From Gibbula magus (lineage: Eukaryota > Mollusca > Gastropoda > Trochida > Trochidae), in the NCBI GenBank assembly GCA_936450465.1, contig OW388296.1, forward strand, positions 41,630,023 to 41,694,022: a stretch of 64,000 nt of DNA, given 5' to 3'. The notes beneath the pieces were generated by a model that was not told where the DNA came from, ran no database searches, and saw nothing but the letters and a program-made list of their open reading frames with translations. Each line of letters begins with the position of its first letter. Within the stretch, counting starts at the first letter, position 1. The position numbers were made by a program, and so were the translations under genes. Below, in pieces: positions 23,493-35,330 of this stretch.

Positions 23493-25137
23493 AGTGCGTG
23501 TGCTTGCACCAAAAGGATAGATGTTGGAAGTTTAGGAGTTTCAAAGTGAGAATAACTTTGGGCGTGTTTAATTTGTTACCGTCGGGAAGCGATTTTTGTA
23601 TGCGCCGTGCTGAGAGAATTTTGGGTTGTGTGCCAAACAGTTTGCTTCCTCGCGGTAACTTTCCAGATCGTTCTTGTTTGTCGAGAAACTAATTACGCCT
23701 GTTGATGTTTAAAGGTGTGTATATAGTCCATTCAGTTAATTAGATATAAAAACATGTGGTGTCTACATCCTGTCAGCCACTGTATGTGTACAGGACTGAG
23801 ATGTCACATGTCTCCCCCATCCACCCAGGGTATTGTCATCTTGAGATCACAGGCTGGCGTTTTTGATTGCCAGACAATTGTCTAGACAACTTAACAGAAT
23901 GCTAATTGAAAAGTTTTATAATTATTGTGAATAAGTGCACAGATTGTTCTGCAAAAGAGACATGGATTGAAAATCTAAATAGCTAAACACCTTTTGTTTA
24001 ATGATGGATACAGCTTGACATAAATGTCATTATTTGTATTTATTTAATTTATGTTAAACAGAATACTACTCCAGTGGGATGAATAAAATCACCATGTGAA
24101 AAAAGACTGAATTTGAAAATTTAATTTAACTTTGAAAACCATGTAAGCACTATAACAATTATTTTCAAGCACTTTAAACATTCATTTCTTAAGAAACCAG
24201 TTGCAATTTCTCATTGAAAATTGACAATCATGAGTTATTTGGTAAATTTAATTTTTTAGCAATAATTAAACTTTGTACAATGGTATTTGTTTTTTTTAAT
24301 GATTTAAAATTACTAAGCTTGTTTTTGGGAAATTAAAATCAATGCCAGAAATCACACAAAAAGCAATGAGTGGAAAACAACTTTATTTTTATTTATTGTA
24401 TTTTTCAACTATAACAAGCAGTTGGTAAGATTTTTCATCCCTAACCCTGGTTACATAATCACTGCTGCCATATACCTGTTGGGGTAAAGTTTTATTACTT
24501 TACAGCCCTTGGTTTACTTTCCTTAGGATCTCCAGTGAGGTCGTTAACTGATGGTCACTTGTGAAATTACCATGGAAGCATCCCTTACTAGGACAGGCTA
24601 ATTAAAATGCTTCTTTAATAACTGCAGAATTTTTGCTCTACCATCAGCAACAAAGTATCGCATGCATCATTGCGAATCCTTCTTTAAACGCAGTATAACG
24701 CTTCAGCAAGAAGTGATGGTAAAATTTTGCCCTTAACACCTGAAAAGATGGTATGACGGTACTGTGGAGATACTGTATCATAGCCATTGAAGGATCTTTT
24801 AGGAATTTTGTTTTTATATGGGGGGCTATTGGACGACCCAAATTTATATGCTTTGTTGGTAACTGACTTATTCACATATATTTCTTATATGATGATGGTC
24901 CATAACACTAGATTTTGACTGTGCTGCAAATGCAACCACAAACACATGTAGACCATCTTCATATGATGATTTGACCAACGGTTTGAACCATAGATGTTTT
25001 TCAGAAGAATGTGTATGTTGGTGAAAAGCTGGATTTTTTAATGTTTTCCAATGTTCATCAATATCATAATCATAACTTAATCTCTCAATTCAGTTTAACA
25101 GCAAATGTAAACTCATAACTTGTTTCATGTATTACAG

Positions 25138-25298
25138 GTCTCCAGAGAGGGGAGTTTGACAACAGGTCCACATCTTTCGAGGAACACATCCGTTCCGAAC
25201 ACAACATGTGGCACTATCTGTTCTTCATCGTGCTCGTCAAGGTCAAGGACCCCACAGAGTTCACAGGTCCTGAGAGTTACGTCTCCGACATGATTAAG
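25138..25298 (+). CDS. ITPR: ITPR exon 11 of window: linker domain
   Basis: 161 bp. With the split codon it reads [20 protein letters not shown] then [32 protein letters not shown] holds the two His residues that complete the zinc site begun by CFVC in the previous exon. Ends YVSDMIK at donor gtagag. Acceptor attacag, phase 1 in and 0 out. Confidence 0.98.
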
Positions 25299-25639
25299 GT
25301 AGAGATTGTTTTGGCTCTGACGTACACCGAAAGTTCTTACTTACGCTTTAGATTTGGAATCCCAGTTTCATCTGGTTTCGTTAGACTGGAGTGCCAAAAG
25401 TTTTTTCTCAAGGATATGTAACACTTTGTTACGGTTTGTCGTCAAATGGTAGAGACACAACCCGAGCTGCAATAAAGAGTAACTTAATTCCCACTATTAT
25501 GCTATTAGCTTGGAAAGAATGGAACTGTCAGAGTGGGAGAATATAAATATGTAATGTCATTAGGATTGGTTTTTTTTATGAAAAATGTTACTATGGGAGC
25601 CACTTCATAAATCTTAGCATTTGAAACAGTGAAATCTTC

Positions 25640-25780
25640 TCTCCTTTCCTCGCCTCACCTCTCATTTCTCTCCTCTCCTTTCTGTTCTGTCCTCTCCTTT
25701 CCTCTTCTGACTTCTCCTCTTCTCTTCTCTCCTTTTCTGACCTCTCCTCTCTCCCCTCTCTTCCCTCTCCTCTCCTCTTA
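25640..25780 (+). repeat. Pyrimidine-rich (CTCTCC)n tract
   Basis: Long CT-only stretch in the intron between exons 11 and 12, resuming at 26984-27030. The TA-flanked element 25788-26981 is inserted into it. Confidence 0.9.
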
Positions 25781-25787
25781 TCACCTA

Positions 25788-26981
25788 CCGTATATTACCG
25801 GGTATAAGTCGAGAATTTGATACCAAAAATTAGGGGGTCAAGGAGGGGGGTCGACTTATACACGGGGTCTATGTTTCAGACCCAAAAATCTAGAGGCCAG
25901 ATAAGTATCTGCCAGCCTAGCAAGTCGAACGGACGATGTTTACACCGGAAACAATTCACAAACATCGATGTCCAGACAATATTAAAATCATTGAATAAAA
26001 AACAAATGCTTTATTGTTGTCTTTTTAAAATAACATTTCAATCACGAAAGTTCATTAAAGTTTATATTATAATCTTCAAACATCGATCGTTATCTAGCCT
26101 TGATGTAAGTCGAGTGACCCGATAAGGTCACGTGGACCAATGAGATTCTACATAGAAGCCGGTGACATGCGAGATAGATACTCATGAAAAAACAATCAAG
26201 TGTTTACGCAGTGAGAAGTGCAAATTACTGGTACGAGTAGACGTATGATTTCTGAGATGTTCTAACATAATAGCATATATTCGAAAATATTTAGAGAAAT
26301 GTAAATTGCCGATTGTCATTGTATTGTTACTGCGATGTTCCACCATTCATTTTATATAATAGTGTATATTCAATACTTGTTAATAGACGTGTGATTAAGG
26401 TTGTGAATAGATTTGTTAATTGCCAGTCAGGGTAGTGATTCATTAGCGTATCCGGTAATTATCTAAGCTTTGATGTTTAATTAACATTAATTGATAGTAA
26501 TTAACAGTAATTAAAGCCTGTCACTTCTCATCTCAAAAGTAAAAGCAATGTCTTTTTACGTCTTTTTCTACTAGGTTACAATTTAACTATTCACCGGTTA
26601 TCTAAAAAGTTTTGTCAACATGTTGGTCGTAGTTTATTCGGCTTGATGAGAGGAAAATGTAACTTGATTGAAACAAATGATAACAGACACCGTGAGTCAC
26701 AAGTTGTAATTTTTTATTGGTTATTTACAACGTCTGAAAAATAAATTATCATTTAATAATATTTAGGGCAAAACAATTGATAAGTCGATCGACATCACTG
26801 CTTAACAATTTCGGCGCTGTGTTGACTCTTGGGCATGTCGACTTGTCACTCGGTGTCAGTCAGCACGTGGTAAAAGGGGGGTCGACTTATACATGAGATA
26901 TAGGGTTTTGACCAGTATTTGGGTAGTTGAGAAAGGGGGTCGACTTATACGCGGGGTCGACTTATACCCGGTAATATACGG
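25788..26981. mobile_element. TA-flanked DNA transposon with ~25-bp perfect inverted ends
   Basis: Left CCGTATATTACCGGGTATAA and the following gtcga are matched exactly in inverse at the right (tcgac then TTATACCCGGTAATATACGG). TA dinucleotides flank both sides (25786-25787; 26982-26983) within CTCTCC sequence, which fits a Tc1/mariner/pogo-type insertion. Several internal 'ggggtcgacttata' motifs lie near the ends. No transposase is recognisable; length 1,194 bp. Confidence 0.88.
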
Positions 26982-27068
26982 TACTCTCCTCTCCTCTTCT
27001 GACCTCTCCTATCCTCTCTCCTCTCTGCACACCTCAACTCACTTCTTAGCTATTTGTCTTTGTTCCAG

Positions 27069-27230
27069 GACAAGAACCTGGACTGGTTCCCAAGGATGAG
27101 GGCGATGTCGCTGACAGCGGATGACAGCGAAGGGGAGCAGAACGAGCTGCGGAACCTGCAGGTGCAGCTGGAATCTACCAACAAGCTGGTCGTGCAGCTG
27201 TCTCAACAGCTGACAGATCTCAAGGAACAG
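27069..27230 (+). CDS. ITPR: ITPR exon 12 of window: C-terminal coiled coil
   Basis: 162 bp (54 codons). [15 protein letters not shown] is near-identical to vertebrate ITPR, then [17 protein letters not shown] and heptad-like leucines through [15 protein letters not shown], the C-terminal helix that bundles the four subunits. Acceptor tgttccag, donor gtgggt, phase 0 on both sides. Confidence 0.98.
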
Positions 27231-27518
27231 GTGGGTGCATGCACGTCCTGGAAATAAGGACTGGATCATGTCTTGCCACTATAACATATCCTTTTGACTT
27301 CTTCAAAAGACTTATTGTCGAAGGAAGTTAAAATTGTCAGAATGTCAGCTTTGTTACAAGGAAATTAGGATATGTAACTTTTCTCAAGGTCACTGGTATT
27401 GCTGCTTCCTTGTGTGGATTTTCTCTTAATTTAGTGTTAGGCCAAGTCGTGTCGATTTTAGAACCTTGATGCTGTTTTCAAGGTCTAGGCGACTGTGTAG
27501 GTGACACATTGGAACAAT

Positions 27519-27873
27519 CGGGCAGTAGAGGGTTTTTTCGCTGAAATAAGTCGATGAAATGTATTTGAAAAATAATGTAAATAGTAAAACACCCTTCTCT
27601 CTTCAGAAAATCACATTAAAAGTGGGTGTACATGGTTCCATAAAGCCATTGGAATCGCTTTTGTCATTTGAAATAATAAAATGTGTTCACAATAAAATGA
27701 CCGCAATGCAATTTTTGCTTTATACGCAAAATCATTATTACCACTACGGATAATTGGTTTGTGTAATAAGATGTTTTACCATCTAAAGTAAATATAAATG
27801 ACATAAACTATCATTATAAATGGGAAATTTGAAAAAATTAAATTTACAAGAATCTGCTGTTGCTTTTTTAAAA
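27519..27873. mobile_element. TTAA MITE family 1, decayed copy
   Basis: The interior matches 1868-2230 closely ('tttttcgctgaaataagtcg', 'acaataaaatgaccgcaatg', 'gataattggtttgtgtaata'), but both ends are mutated (ggcagtagagg; ctgctgttgc). Intronic. Confidence 0.75.
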
Positions 27874-28054
27874 CTGTATTGTCAGTACAAGCATTGCATT
27901 GTTATTTGAGTGTGTTCTAATTAAAATGATCCTGAAGGGTCTTGTTGGGTGGATGAGGTAGTGGTAGATGGTGAGATTGTTCATGTGAACAATGCTTGCT
28001 TTCATCTTGTTTCAAATGACATGGTGGCTGACTTTATCTTCTGGTTTGTTGCAG

Positions 28055-28135
28055 ATGACAGAGCAGAGGAAGCAAAAACTGCAGATGGGACTTCTGCAAC
28101 ACAACCCAGTGTCTTACGTCAATCAGAACATGTAG
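28055..28135 (+). CDS. ITPR: ITPR last exon and stop
   Basis: 81 bp including TAG (28133-28135). MTEQRKQKLQMGLLQHNP then VSYVNQNM, equivalent to vertebrate MTEQRKQKQRIGLLGHPP and a variable tail. Acceptor ttgcag. The tail is slightly shorter than vertebrate ITPR1. Confidence 0.97.
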   Translation: MTEQRKQKLQMGLLQHNPVSYVNQNM

Positions 28136-28197
28136 ATAGATATACCAGAGGAACAGGACTATCTTGAAACAGAGTTTGCTGTGGATATATACATGCA

Positions 28198-28475
28198 TTG
28201 TGTGGATCTGTACACGGATTCATTAGATTTACGGATCTGTACATGGATTCTGTGGATCTTTACGTGGATTCTGTGGATATGTACATGAATCTTTACATGG
28301 ATTCTGTGGATCTTTACATGGATTCTGTGGATATGTACATGGATTCTGTGGATCTTTACATGGATTCTGTGGATCTTTACATGGATTCTGTGGATATGTA
28401 CATGGATTCTGTGGATATGTACATGGATTCTGTGGATTGTGTGGATCTTTTCATGGATTCTGTGGATCTGTACAA
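28198..28475 (+). repeat. 21-bp tandem repeat in the ITPR 3' flank
   Basis: About 12 units of a 21-bp motif (variants of acatggattctgtggatctt) starting 60 bp after the ITPR stop codon, so probably in its 3' UTR. Read in frame it would give MDSVDLY/MDSVDMY repeats, but no independent support for coding exists. Confidence 0.93.
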
Positions 28476-31400
28476 ATGGAACATCTATGCATACAGCAAA
28501 GAGTTGGATTTTTGCAAGCAACAATAAGATCATAGTCTAAGGCAGCAAACAAATTCAGATCTGGACTTGTGCAAGCCGAATGATCTTTGTATGAAAATCA
28601 AAATTGCATACCCGTACCCGCACATACTGAAAGTGTATATGCAAGCTGGGAACTTACATTCATATACACACGGTATGCATACAGTAGTGAGGTTTGTTTG
28701 TTTGTTGGACAAAGAATTCATTATTGAAAAGATTTACAAAGCCTGCCACTATACCTCTTAAAACACTGATCCATCGACAAACAGGAATTCAATCATTAAT
28801 CCATAGGCAAAGAGAACTGATAGTGTAATGTGCAAAGCTGGAGGCTTCAGGAGAGTGTTATTATGCTAAGGTTTATCTTAGCAAGTTAACTTTATGTAAT
28901 ACATCCTAAGGTATCAGACTTTGATAGGCCATTGTGATGCTAAGTCAATGATGAATCTGAGTATGCTAAAGCTCCTTAGCAGCACATGAGCTTTCTAAAA
29001 TGCTAAGGCATTACTCGAAGAAATAACAAGGCACAATTAGTTCTGTCACCTTATTGTGCTAAGATTACATTAGTATCACAAAAGCCTCTATGAAATGCTA
29101 AGGCAGGGATTGATTACTGATGCCTCTTTCGGGCAGGAGTTCTGTGTATCGGCTATGCTTCTGTTGCATCTGTTGATACCCATTTTATCATTGTAAATTT
29201 CCCACCCCTTGGTACCATTGGCTTGATCATCTTTGTCCTGATTCTATCACAATTTTCATCCATCACTTCACACAAGTTTGAAAATCAAAAACCAAAGTAG
29301 AAGTTGCTTAAATGACATTCTCATCATTTTTGTGCAGTGCAGATCCAGAGGGGGACTACAGGGAGATTGAATACCCCCTTCACTTTTTGAAGAAATTTTC
29401 ATCTAAATTTGACGACCCCTCAGGGTGAACCAAGGCAAAATTAAAGCTTAAATTATTTGACTTATGGCAGCAATGACTTATAAATAATTGTTATTACGGT
29501 AGTTTTAAAGTTATATGGTATTCAGACATTATAGTAATCAAAGCTTAAATGATGAAAGCTAGCTTGCCTGTGCATGAAATCTTATAATTTTGATTTTTGA
29601 AACAACTTAATTAAGAAGTCGTTTGTCATTTTGTTACATCTTTAAAGCTGAACTTTCAGGAGTTTTAAGGTTCACAATCTTTTTAAAAGTTTTTTACATG
29701 TTGAGACATTTTATGCTTTTAAAATTACATTTGTTGAAGTCTTAGTATTTCACTTACCAGTCAATTACATTCAAGTCACTTTGCGAAAATGGTTATGTAT
29801 ATATGTTGAAAAAATACAAACAGATGGCAATAATGATGTTAGATTCTGGTGAGTATTTATGATATTGTTAATTAAATGTTTCATTTTTTGGAAATTTAAA
29901 TTTCGAAACTTTTTTTTCAACACGCAAATTCAGTGAATAGAAAGACTTTTATAAGAAATTAACATTCAGAAAAATGAATTGAAATATTCTGATAAAGATT
30001 AGATAATATATGCAGCATTTATTAGTGAAAGCCATACAATCGCTAAATACTTAATTTTATTTAAAATGTACATTTATACATTTAGGTTGATTGTTTGCGT
30101 GATGGAAACTTAAGACGTATGATTGAGAAGAAAGCTTTTTTTCTCAATTTTAATTTGCTTTTAAAATTCATTTTGTGTGAAATTGGATTTTAATTTTTGG
30201 AGAGTTCAGGATTTTTTTATTGCTTGAGAAACTTTGTAGTTCTTATCAGGATAAATAAAATGTAAAATATTATTTTTAAAAATTCATGGAAGTAGAAATT
30301 TGGAGTTAAAGTTTTGGAAAGTTCAGGAATTTAGGATTGCTTGAGAAAATATTAATATCTTATTAATTAATGAATTATAAAATATTTCTTTTTAAAAATT
30401 CATGGATGTAAGTTTTAGCATGGATGCCAAGAATTGCTTTTGCAATGAAGTCTGTAGTCAAACTAGTTACCTGGTGCTAGAAGGAATGATTGAAGACTTT
30501 CTGCACTCTTTGTATTGTATATTCTCTGCATGAGCGATTCACTATTTTTACATGAAGTCACACAGGATATAATTGTTGAATTTAATCAGATTTTAATATA
30601 TTACCTGTTAATAATATAACACTTGTAGTTAGATATGATTTTTAAATGATTTTGATAACCATTTGTCCGATTTAAATGTACTTAATCAGATCCAATATTA
30701 GAAACTTTCCATGAGCGTCCTGAACAAGTTAAACCTTATTTTGTTATTTACCTAAATACCTGAATTTATATTGGAATGGAAATTTGAGTTTTCCTTGCAA
30801 ATTTCGCAACCAGGGGATTTTCGATATTTAGTGCTTAGATAGCCATATATTAATTTGTTAAAGGCTATCTGAGTGCCTAGAGAGTTTTAAAAAATCTATC
30901 CCATGAAGTAAATAAAAACATGAGAACATCAATTTTAACACTTGAGCTGTTGAGTAAATTAGCGCCAAACCATTAGCAAATTTAAGAGAATCAAACAAAT
31001 ATTCTGCTCCATCAGTATATTTGTATCTGCTACCCTACTACAATACCCTGATTCCTTGAGCCCATTCTACGTAATTGACAGGGATTGAAGTTTCAGTTTT
31101 AACTCTATTTTTCCATGGTTCTGCTTTTCTGTAACAAACTATTCCCATTCCTGTATAAATAGTTCCAAACATTTGTGTTACGATTTTACAAAATCCTGTT
31201 TGATTTTGATATTCATATTCCAACTAATCTCATATAAGCCTTGCCTATAATTACCGTAGTCAGCGTAATTAGCAATAGGCGCTTAGTTACAAATTATTCT
31301 TTTGAATAGGTTGCAAATAGGGAACAAGTAAATTGAGTTGCCCTCCATGTTTTATGAAGTATGTGCCTGCGGTGTTCGAAATAGCAGCCGCTAGAAAATT

Positions 31401-32367
31401 GCCGGTTAATTCAGATGGAGCCTATTGGAAAATGAACCAACAAGCTTGTTGGATTTTCAATAAACTAAGTTTCTAAATGGCTGCAGAGTTTTATAACAAC
31501 GAGCCTCGGTAAAGACTAAAATTTATTTTACACTTTGGGTGTAATTGTGCGGTACCAAATAGGCGTGTTTGCAGAATATGACAATTTCCCTGTTATAAGA
31601 CTGAGGGTCATGGAGAGTCACCATTTCAAGAGAACATGGCTTATGATTTTCAGTTAGAAATTAAGGGAAGATATCCCTATGCTTAAATTTGTAATGGAGG
31701 CCCTTATTATTGTCACTAATTACGTGGACAACAGTAAGCTTACTATATATGATATGATGACAAGTTATGACATTCCTTCACAATTATATATTTGAATTTA
31801 TTCCTGTCCATTTCCCTGTTTTTGTATCATTTATATAACTTGATGTATGTTTCAATGATTTAGCCAGTATACAACTTTGTTTACATTTATTATGTTTGTC
31901 AGTTTGTAATACATTTAGTATACTTGGTATGAATTTTGTTAAACATTAGCGCCATTTAGATAATGTTCAGGTTATTCCATCAATAAATCCATTGATTATA
32001 TGAAATTAATTAAGTATGGATTTGAAATTTGGTTAAAATCAATAATTTACCGGTAAGATATTTGAATTAATTTTGATTTAATTCAAAGCTTATTTTTGTT
32101 TTAGTTGTTATATATTGAACATTGTCTATTGCTTGTTGTAATGTTTTTAATGAAATATTATTTGTTCCCATTTTAGACCCTTTATTTCTGCCTTAATTAC
32201 ACAAAGATTATGCAAAGTTTAAAGTGCGTAAATTAGATTTCCTTTGTCATAATAACTACCAATTCAATCTGATTATAGTTCAACTTGAATATTGTATCTA
32301 TTACGCAAATGTGAGCCAAAATAACGAATAAATTTTATGATATATATTTGCTTGTCTTTTCATTCTT
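28476..32367. other. ITPR 3' flank / intergenic, no gene seen
   Basis: AT-rich sequence that probably includes the ITPR 3' UTR. Several AATAAA-like hexamers occur, and I cannot choose a polyadenylation site. No coding region, tRNA or named repeat recognised. Confidence 0.5.
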
Positions 32368-32750
32368 AAATCAGGGATGGGATTACAGATACGTACAGTA
32401 CACATTCAACTTCAGATCAAGTGGTCTGGGGTTTGAATCTTGGAAGGTTTAAACAGCTGTTGTACATCCAGTAAGGGGCAGGATAGCAGAGTGGTTAGTA
32501 CGCTTTGGATGAAGAGGTCTGAGGTTCGAATCCGCCAGGGCCTTGGCACCTTTGTCTGCTGAAGAGAAATTGTGCAGTAAGATTTGGGTGCAATACTACA
32601 CTGAATTTCACTAGTTCCAGTTGATACTTGAAGTTTTCACCGCTATACATAGCCACGCTTGCATTGTGGGTGTTCTCCCTGTAATACTAGCAGCCGTGAT
32701 ATAAGTGAAATCCTCTTGAAAGTGGCGTTAAACCTCAATTCACCTCACCT
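32368..32750 (+). mobile_element. Two SINE family A copies in tandem, diverged
   Basis: A decayed head (32368-32475: 'tctggggtttgaatcttgg') is followed by a longer copy from about 32477 ('ggatagcagagtggttagta', 'gaggttcgaatccgccaggg') to tail 'gcgttaaacctcaattcacc'. Head order and B-box wording match 6529-6828. Confidence 0.8.
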
Positions 32751-32752
32751 AT

Positions 32753-33099
32753 CATCTTCACGTCACAGGCGTAACGAAAAGATTTCCATATCTTCTCTTT
32801 CCGCCCTTGTCCTAAACCATCGCATTTTCAGTGCTAAGATTTTAACGTACTGCAGGCTAATCGGATAAGCCAATCAGAAGACAGTTGTATTGCCTCTGTG
32901 ACTGTGTCGATCGTCGCTATTTCGAATTGGTTCCGAATGTAAACGAGGATTTCATTGGCTGTATGTTAGCAGATGGTAAGGGACGTAACTCGTGATCACG
33001 ATAGGTGTCGCTGATTCGTTTCACCACTTCTGCCTAGGTTGAAGGCAAGGTAAAAAATGGAGAGATCTTGATACATGTTCACCTTGCCGTGGGAAGATG
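32753..33099 (+). mobile_element. Mutator-like MITE with 10-bp target duplication
   Basis: Starts CATCTTC and ends GAAGATG. The flanking 10-mer CCTCACCTAT is exact on both sides (ending 32752; starting 33100). The interior matches 61747-62097 in reverse. A 9-11-bp duplication is characteristic of Mutator-like elements. Non-coding, about 347 bp. Confidence 0.85.
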
Positions 33100-33440
33100 C
33101 CTCACCTATATGCAGTAAGGTTTTCAATCCATCATTGAAGCTTATTGCAGTACCACCATTGATCACTTGTTCCAGACGACGCTTACAGGGTTTAGTTAAG
33201 GGGGATAAAACCAACACACATACGTTTTCCGTAAGAGCAGCAGAATTTGGACCCCCTTCAGCTGCCTCTTCATCATCACTTCTGTTGGCTCTGTCATGGT
33301 ATCCAGCAGGCTAAAGGTTAATGGTCATGTAATAGTTACCAACTGAGACTGAGATGTTCAAGTTAGATGATTCCTCCCGTGCGTGAATCATGAACACCGA
33401 GGCTGTTATTCCGAGGTGTTCATGTTTCACGTGCTTGAGG

Positions 33441-33801
33441 CAGGGCTGCCTACTTGTACACTTTTGGAGTATTTTGTACACTTTACAGTCCTGAAATATG
33501 ATTGTACACCAATGTTGCAAATTGTACACCTCTTCGCTGGAAATATATAAAATGTTAATTTCATAAATTTCTGTATAGAGTAATGGAATTCTGACTGTTA
33601 AAGAGTTAGATTATAACTAAGTTCCAGAGTTAACCCCAGTATACAAAGTCAGACAATGATTATTGTTGTCAAACCAGAGCATGATATCTACTAACTAATA
33701 GTATCATATAAACTTCATCGAGTTGTACACCTAAACATTACAAAATACTCCAAAATTGCTATATATCTACACTTTACCCGATAGGAAGGTAGGCAGCTCT
33801 G
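33441..33801. mobile_element. hAT-like MITE
   Basis: Ends CAGGGCTGCCTACTTGTACA and (inverse) GGTAGGCAGCTCTG, with further inner pairing of 'ttttggagtattttgta' and 'tacaaaatactccaaaa'. TTGAGG occurs on both flanks. The CAGRGCTG end fits hAT elements; an exact 8-bp duplication is not seen. Confidence 0.72.
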
Positions 33802-34287
33802 TTGAGGGCACATCTAACTTGAACCCGAGGTCAGTAACTATTTTACACACTGGCTCAACACTTCATCAAACCACATACAGAATGAAAACACTTTTGGTGT
33901 AAATCCACATGTTATCCCAACCACGCATTTCTTTGACAGGATAAAAAGCGCCTCATGTAGGTTTAGTTTAGTGGAGAACCACAATGGCATATTACCCGTA
34001 TTAGCTTTCTCCATGTACAAGCTGCTGTGAAATACCCTGAAAGCCAACATTTTAACCTAATCAGTTCTCTTCTCACTGAATTTTAAGGGACAAGTACTCC
34101 GCCTTTTGCATTTCGGTCTTCAGCAAGTTCTGGAGATTGTGTGTCGAGTGCAGCAAACAGACGACAAGCCAAAAGGGATTTATTTCTGTTGATAAGCCTG
34201 GAAATTGACCACCAAGAATGGTCTGAGGCTTTCATCAGTGAAGTTAAACATAAATTCTACATTGTGGTTCATAAGTAGGATAGAAAC

Positions 34288-34842
34288 ACAGGAACTCGAT
34301 ATCGTAATTATAACGTAGGTAAAACATAGGTAAAAAAACCTACCCCCCTATATAACATAGAGTAAAGGGGCAAGGGCAGCCATGTTGCCGGTCTAAGGGT
34401 CCATTCAACATTAAGTCAAAATTAGTGACAAATGAACGCACATACTTATCAATTATACATTTCTCCGCAAAACCTGGCTGATTTCAAACATATGTCACCC
34501 CTAAGATAACTTTAATAGCTCTTCAAATTCGAAAAATCGACCAAAAATCTCTTCCGTGAACGTTATCCCGCAGTAGATATCCCTTCGTACGATCTGATTG
34601 GTCTGTTGAGCTGGCTCTGTAGTTCATATTTCAAAGCTTCCCTCTGATCAGGTGTTGAATTCATAGTGAAGCAATTTTCAAAATATTCTGTCATCTCACT
34701 ACGCCGGCGTGTTTGTTTATCGATACTTTATTAATAGTTCAGCTGCCCTTAATTGCTCCTTTACTCCATGTTATATAGCGGGTAGGTTTTTTTACCTATG
34801 TTTTACCTACGTTATAATAACGTTACGATATCGAGTTCGTGT
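34288..34842. mobile_element. Long-TIR MITE with 10-bp target duplication
   Basis: Inverted ends of at least 80 bp: left holds 'gaactcgatatcgtaattat' and 'aacgtaggtaaaacataggt', right holds their inverse with few mismatches. Flanked by exact GGATAGAAAC at 34278-34287 and 34843-34852. Long inverted ends and a 10-bp duplication indicate a Mutator-like element. 555 bp, non-coding. Confidence 0.9.
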
Positions 34843-34956
34843 GGATAGAAACCTCTGAGGTTTTGTTATACAACATATATAAAATAACTTTGTATCAAAA
34901 GTAATTCTTTTTTATTAATCACAACATTGTGTATAAACAATAACTTCATATATAAA

Positions 34957-35330
34957 CAAGAGTCATCAGAAGATGACATATCCCACCTGTATCTACTACC
35001 GTACTTCAGTTAGTTGGTATTACAGATGCTGAGTTTCAGGTATGTTAAGGGTTTTAGACTTCTGCTCCAGAAGCAGTCAAAATCAACAACAACCAACATC
35101 CCTCTCATGTTTCTATGGAAACAGAAAAAAATTAATTTTTCAGAACAAATCTGAAAATATCAAAAGGCACCACTTCAGTTGGTGGGTAATACACATGGAA
35201 AGTTTCAGAAAGATATCATGAACTGTTTTCGAGTTCTGCTCTGGAAAACGAAATAATTACGGACGGACGGACAGACAGACGGGGGTGATGACTATATCCC
35301 ACGGTACTACATACCGTTGGGATAACAAAG
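34957..35330 (+). repeat. Dispersed repeat ending in cggacggacggacagacaga
   Basis: Begins near 'aacaagagtcatcagaagat' and ends with the GGAC/GACA-rich run and 'ccgttgggataacaaag'. Similar endings occur at 19180, 41030 and 46125. Class not determined. Confidence 0.55.

Larger units (their letters stand above)
19736..23692 (-). mobile_element. Jockey-like non-LTR retrotransposon, 3'-truncated, split by an insertion
   Basis: Read on the - strand: ORF1 with three zinc-knuckle-like Cys/His motifs (about 23492-22930), then ORF2 with an APE-type endonuclease (QWNANGLSAHGHEL; GDFNSHHPNWG; SDHFPI) and a reverse transcriptase (PNSYRPISL, LDFSKAFDMVWH, GTPQGSIISPTLFN). The 3' part, including the catalytic YxDD box, is missing: homology stops at 19736 where the CACCAGGCC repeat begins. 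A 1.23-kb element (20192-21425) interrupts the RT between PIPKPNK and PFGDPNSYRP. Reading frames are broken in places, so it is a dead copy. Order and motifs fit the Jockey/CR1-like group; exact clade is not resolved. Confidence 0.88.
13926..25137. other. ITPR: 11.2-kb ITPR intron packed with repeats
   Basis: Holds no host exon that I can recognise. Contents from left to right: ~123-bp tandem repeat, SINEs, hairpin element, ggtcaaggtcac duplication, CACCAGGCCTGAAAGG-type tandem repeat, Jockey-like LINE with nested Helentron-like element. 17900-19138 and 23700-25130 show nothing beyond AT-rich sequence. Confidence 0.85.
1681..28135 (+). other. ITPR: Inositol 1,4,5-trisphosphate receptor gene, 3' part (13 exons)
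   Basis: IP3-gated calcium release channel of the endoplasmic reticulum. Thirteen exons on the + strand join in frame with GT-AG introns and consistent phases to give 634 codons and a stop, the last quarter of a protein that is about 2,700 residues in animals. The order of segments matches vertebrate ITPR throughout: acidic pre-channel segment ending GHNIFILAHQ, six membrane helices, luminal loop with N-glycosylation sequons, filter GGGIGD, the CFVC...HIRSEH linker, coiled coil and short tail. Earlier exons (ligand-binding core, regulatory region) must lie left of the window; nothing like them is seen in 1-1680. Introns range from 271 bp to about 11.2 kb and are full of repeats. All exons are intact. 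I cannot tell from sequence alone whether the animal has more than one ITPR. Confidence 0.97.

Noticed and set aside
25817..26125. 102-codon + ORF inside the TA-flanked element
   Set aside because: Starts in the terminal motif, has no transposase-like features, and composition is like the surrounding non-coding DNA.
27949..28167. 72-codon + ORF overlapping the last ITPR exon
   Set aside because: It is in a different frame from the conserved MTEQRKQK exon and crosses its acceptor site.
28159..28533. ORFs on both strands over the 21-bp repeat (MDSVDLY; IHRIHVK)
   Set aside because: Low-complexity repeat directly after the ITPR stop; both strands open, no homology.
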